The notes beneath the pieces were generated by a model. The model searched no databases. It was not told where the DNA came from and saw nothing but the letters and a program-made list of their open reading frames with translations. Source: Pseudomonadota bacterium (GTDB lineage: Bacteria > Pseudomonadota > Alphaproteobacteria > Rhodospirillales > 2-02-FULL-58-16). From it: 18,417 bases of DNA. The translations under genes were made by a program, and so were the position numbers. This document shows positions 16,393 to 18,417 of the stretch, one piece after another (position 1 is the stretch's first letter; the number at the start of each line of letters is the position of its first letter). Location of the stretch: contig JADFHR010000022.1 in the NCBI GenBank assembly GCA_022567015.1, forward strand, positions 1-18,417, given 5' to 3'.

Positions 16393-18417
16393 ATGACCGA
16401 ATACCACAAACTCCCCGACATACCTTCTGCGGACCATCCCGGATTCACGCCACCCGACCACCCGGAGCGCATCGGCTCGTACCGCATTCTCCAGGTGCTC
16501 GGCGAAGGCGGCATGGGCATCGTCTACGAGGCCGAGCAGGTCGAGCCGGTGCGGCGCAGAGTCGCGCTGAAGATCCTCAAGCCCGGCATGGACACCAAGC
16601 AGATCCTGGCCCGCTTCGAGGCCGAGCGGCAGGCACTCGCGGTGATGGAGCATCCCAATATCGCCAAGGTCTTGGACGCCGGCACCACCGAGAACGGCCG
16701 CCCCTACTTCGCGATGGAGTTGGTGCGTGGTGTCAAGTTGACGAATTACTGCGATCAGCACCGCTTGCCGATTCGACACCGGCTCGAGCTGTTCATCGAT
16801 GTCTGCCACGCTATTCAGCATGCGCACCAGAAAGGCGTGATCCACCGCGACCTCAAACCTTCCAACGTGTTGGTGACCGAGCGGGACAACACGCCGATAC
16901 CGATGGTAATCGATTTCGGGATCGCCAAGGCGATCTCACAGCGTCTCACAGAACGCACGTTGGTGACACAGCAGGGCCAGGCAATGGGAACGCCGGCGTA
17001 CATGAGCCCGGAGCAGGCCGAGATGTCGGGACTCGACGTGGACACTCGCACGGACATATACAGCCTGGGCGTGGTGCTCTACGAATTGCTGGTAGGTCGC
17101 CTGCCGCTGGATCCCGACGAGGTCGGGATCAATGCGTTCTTCGCCAGGCTCGTGATGCGCGAGATGGACCACAAGACGCCGAGCGCGGAGTTCAGCATGC
17201 CCGGCGAGAACGCGCAAGCCATCGCGCGGCAGCGGCGCGGCGACCCAGCGACATTGCGACGCGAGCTACAGGGCGATCTCGACTGGATCGTGCTGAAGGC
17301 GATGGAGACCGATCGCAATCGCCGCTACGAGACGGTGAACGGTCTCGCCATGGACATCCAGCGGCATCTCAACGATGAAGCGGTTTTGGCGCGGCCACCT
17401 AGCACTCGGTATCGGCTGGCCAAGTTCGTGCGCCGAAACCGGACGGTCGTGGGAGCCGGGGCCTTGATAGCGGCCAGCTTGGTGGTCGGCGCGGCGGCGG
17501 CCACAGTGGGAATGGTGCGGGCGATACGCGCCGAGGCGTCGGCGGCCAGCGAGGCCGCGGCAGCGCAGCAGGTAGCTGACTTTCTCGTCGGACTCTTCGA
17601 GGTCTCCGACCCGAGCGAGGCGCTGGGTAACGCCGTTACCGCTCGAGAGATCCTGGACGAAGGTGCGGAGCGAATCACGACGGAACTGGCCGACCAACCG
17701 GTCGTACAAGCGCGCCTACTAACCACCATCGGCACCGTATACAGGCAGCTGGGCCTGCTCGCTCGCGCACAGCCGTTGCTGGAGCAGGCCTTGAAATTGC
17801 GGGAGGACGAACTCGGCCCAACCCATGCCGACGTAGCATCCAGCCTCAACGAACTCGCCCAGTTATACCTCATACAGGGCAAAATTGCCGATGCTGAACC
17901 CCTGGCAAGGCAAGCGCTTTTTATCAACGAGCGAGCACTCGGCCAAGAGCACGCCACGGTAGCGCTCAACATCGGCGTTCTCGCCGCAATTTACATGTCC
18001 CAGGGAAAGTTCGCAGACGCCGAACCTCTGTTTCAGAGGGCCGTCGCCATCCACGAGCGCAGCGTCGACCCGGATCAAGTCGAATTGGCCAAGGTGGTGT
18101 CGAACCTCGGCGTGCTCTACTTCAACCAACAGAGATACGACGAGGCGGAACCCTTATGGCTGCGCGCGCGCGAGATCCGCGAGCGCGTACTGGAGCCGGA
18201 CCACCCCGATCTGGCTGCTAGCCTCTCCAACTTGGGCGCGTTGTATTGGACGAAGGGTAGATACGGCGACGCCGAGTCGGTGTATGGCCGTGCTCTGGAA
18301 ATATTCGAAAAGACGTTGGACCCGGAACACCCACGCATGGCCAGCATTCTCAACAACCTCGGCGAGACCTACCTAGCCCAGGAACGGTACGACGAAGCAG
18401 AACCTCTCTTGACGCGG
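16393..18417 (+). CDS. Membrane serine/threonine protein kinase with C-terminal TPR repeats (3' end outside window)
   Basis: The frame is open from ATG 16393 to the window end (675 residues), so the gene continues. A Hanks-type kinase domain spans about residues 30-330: glycine loop GEGGMGIVYEA (37-47), ATP lysine Lys60, probable helix-C Glu78, HRDLKPSN (151-158, catalytic Asp153), DFG (174-176), GTPAYMSPEQA (199-209) and DIYSLGVVLYELLVG. All catalytic residues are present, so activity is expected. One transmembrane helix follows (about 352-375), so the C-terminal part should be periplasmic. From about residue 443 there are six TPRs of 42 residues (kinesin-light-chain-like spacing), the last cut by the edge. 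AAGG lies about 8 nt before the start. Rarely used codons such as ATA, TTA and CTA are more frequent than in the core genes, suggesting transfer. The substrate is unknown. Confidence 0.92.
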   Translation, partial: MTEYHKLPDIPSADHPGFTPPDHPERIGSYRILQVLGEGGMGIVYEAEQVEPVRRRVALKILKPGMDTKQILARFEAERQALAVMEHPNIAKVLDAGTTENGRPYFAMELVRGVKLTNYCDQHRLPIRHRLELFIDVCHAIQHAHQKGVIHRDLKPSNVLVTERDNTPIPMVIDFGIAKAISQRLTERTLVTQQGQAMGTPAYMSPEQAEMSGLDVDTRTDIYSLGVVLYELLVGRLPLDPDEVGINAFFARLVMREMDHKTPSAEFSMPGENAQAIARQRRGDPATLRRELQGDLDWIVLKAMETDRNRRYETVNGLAMDIQRHLNDEAVLARPPSTRYRLAKFVRRNRTVVGAGALIAASLVVGAAAATVGMVRAIRAEASAASEAAAAQQVADFLVGLFEVSDPSEALGNAVTAREILDEGAERITTELADQPVVQARLLTTIGTVYRQLGLLARAQPLLEQALKLREDELGPTHADVASSLNELAQLYLIQGKIADAEPLARQALFINERALGQEHATVALNIGVLAAIYMSQGKFADAEPLFQRAVAIHERSVDPDQVELAKVVSNLGVLYFNQQRYDEAEPLWLRAREIRERVLEPDHPDLAASLSNLGALYWTKGRYGDAESVYGRALEIFEKTLDPEHPRMASILNNLGETYLAQERYDEAEPLLTR

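Noticed and set aside
16255..16845. A 196-codon minus-strand open frame opposite the kinase start
   Set aside because: It lies mostly antisense to the well-supported kinase domain and shows no recognisable domain; it is a shadow frame.

Overview
The window looks like a GC-rich alphaproteobacterial chromosome, most likely Rhodospirillales-like. This rests on gene content and order (aroA-cmk-rpsA-sppA-ihfB-lapA-like-pyrF-trpF-trpB-trpA-accD-folC facing trxA and an AddA-type helicase-nuclease), a class II-like EPSP synthase, a FYDLN-acid family protein, and short coding overlaps with strong G/C third-position bias. The taxonomic call is inference; no rRNA or tRNA gene is visible.

Layout. Positions 1-2652 (+) hold the C-terminal two thirds of addA (recombination repair) and trxA (thioredoxin), with a probable trxA promoter on the addA stop codon and a good terminator after trxA. 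Positions 2744-14781 (-) are one long co-directional core run. Read in the transcription direction it holds aroA (shikimate pathway), cmk (CMP kinase), rpsA (ribosomal protein S1 with an unusual Lys/Ala-rich tail), sppA (membrane peptidase), ihfB (IHF beta), a LapA-domain membrane protein, a 260-bp spacer packed with hairpins, pyrF and trpF (1-nt overlap), a 147-nt spacer, then trpB, trpA and accD joined by GTGA overlaps, and folC. Aromatic amino acid, pyrimidine, fatty-acid and folate synthesis are thus grouped with translation and nucleoid genes. A divergent promoter region (14782-14983) separates this run from a FYDLN-acid zinc-ribbon gene (14984-15373, +).

From about 15374 the character changes. 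A 187-bp imperfect palindrome with TA at both ends (15378-15564; MITE-like) fills the gap between the FYDLN gene and a convergent small gene resembling the phage Bbp19 family. Beyond it is a probable lipoprotein reading frame that appears frameshifted. The window ends inside a large serine/threonine protein kinase gene (16393 to the edge, +) with one transmembrane segment and at least six 42-residue TPRs. Its codon use is more A/T-tolerant than the core genes. I read this right end as an accessory segment joined to a conserved core cluster.

The best candidates for something little described are the TA-flanked palindromic element at the core/accessory junction, the S1 tail, and the kinase with its phage-like neighbours. 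I did not find a clearly new multi-gene system.
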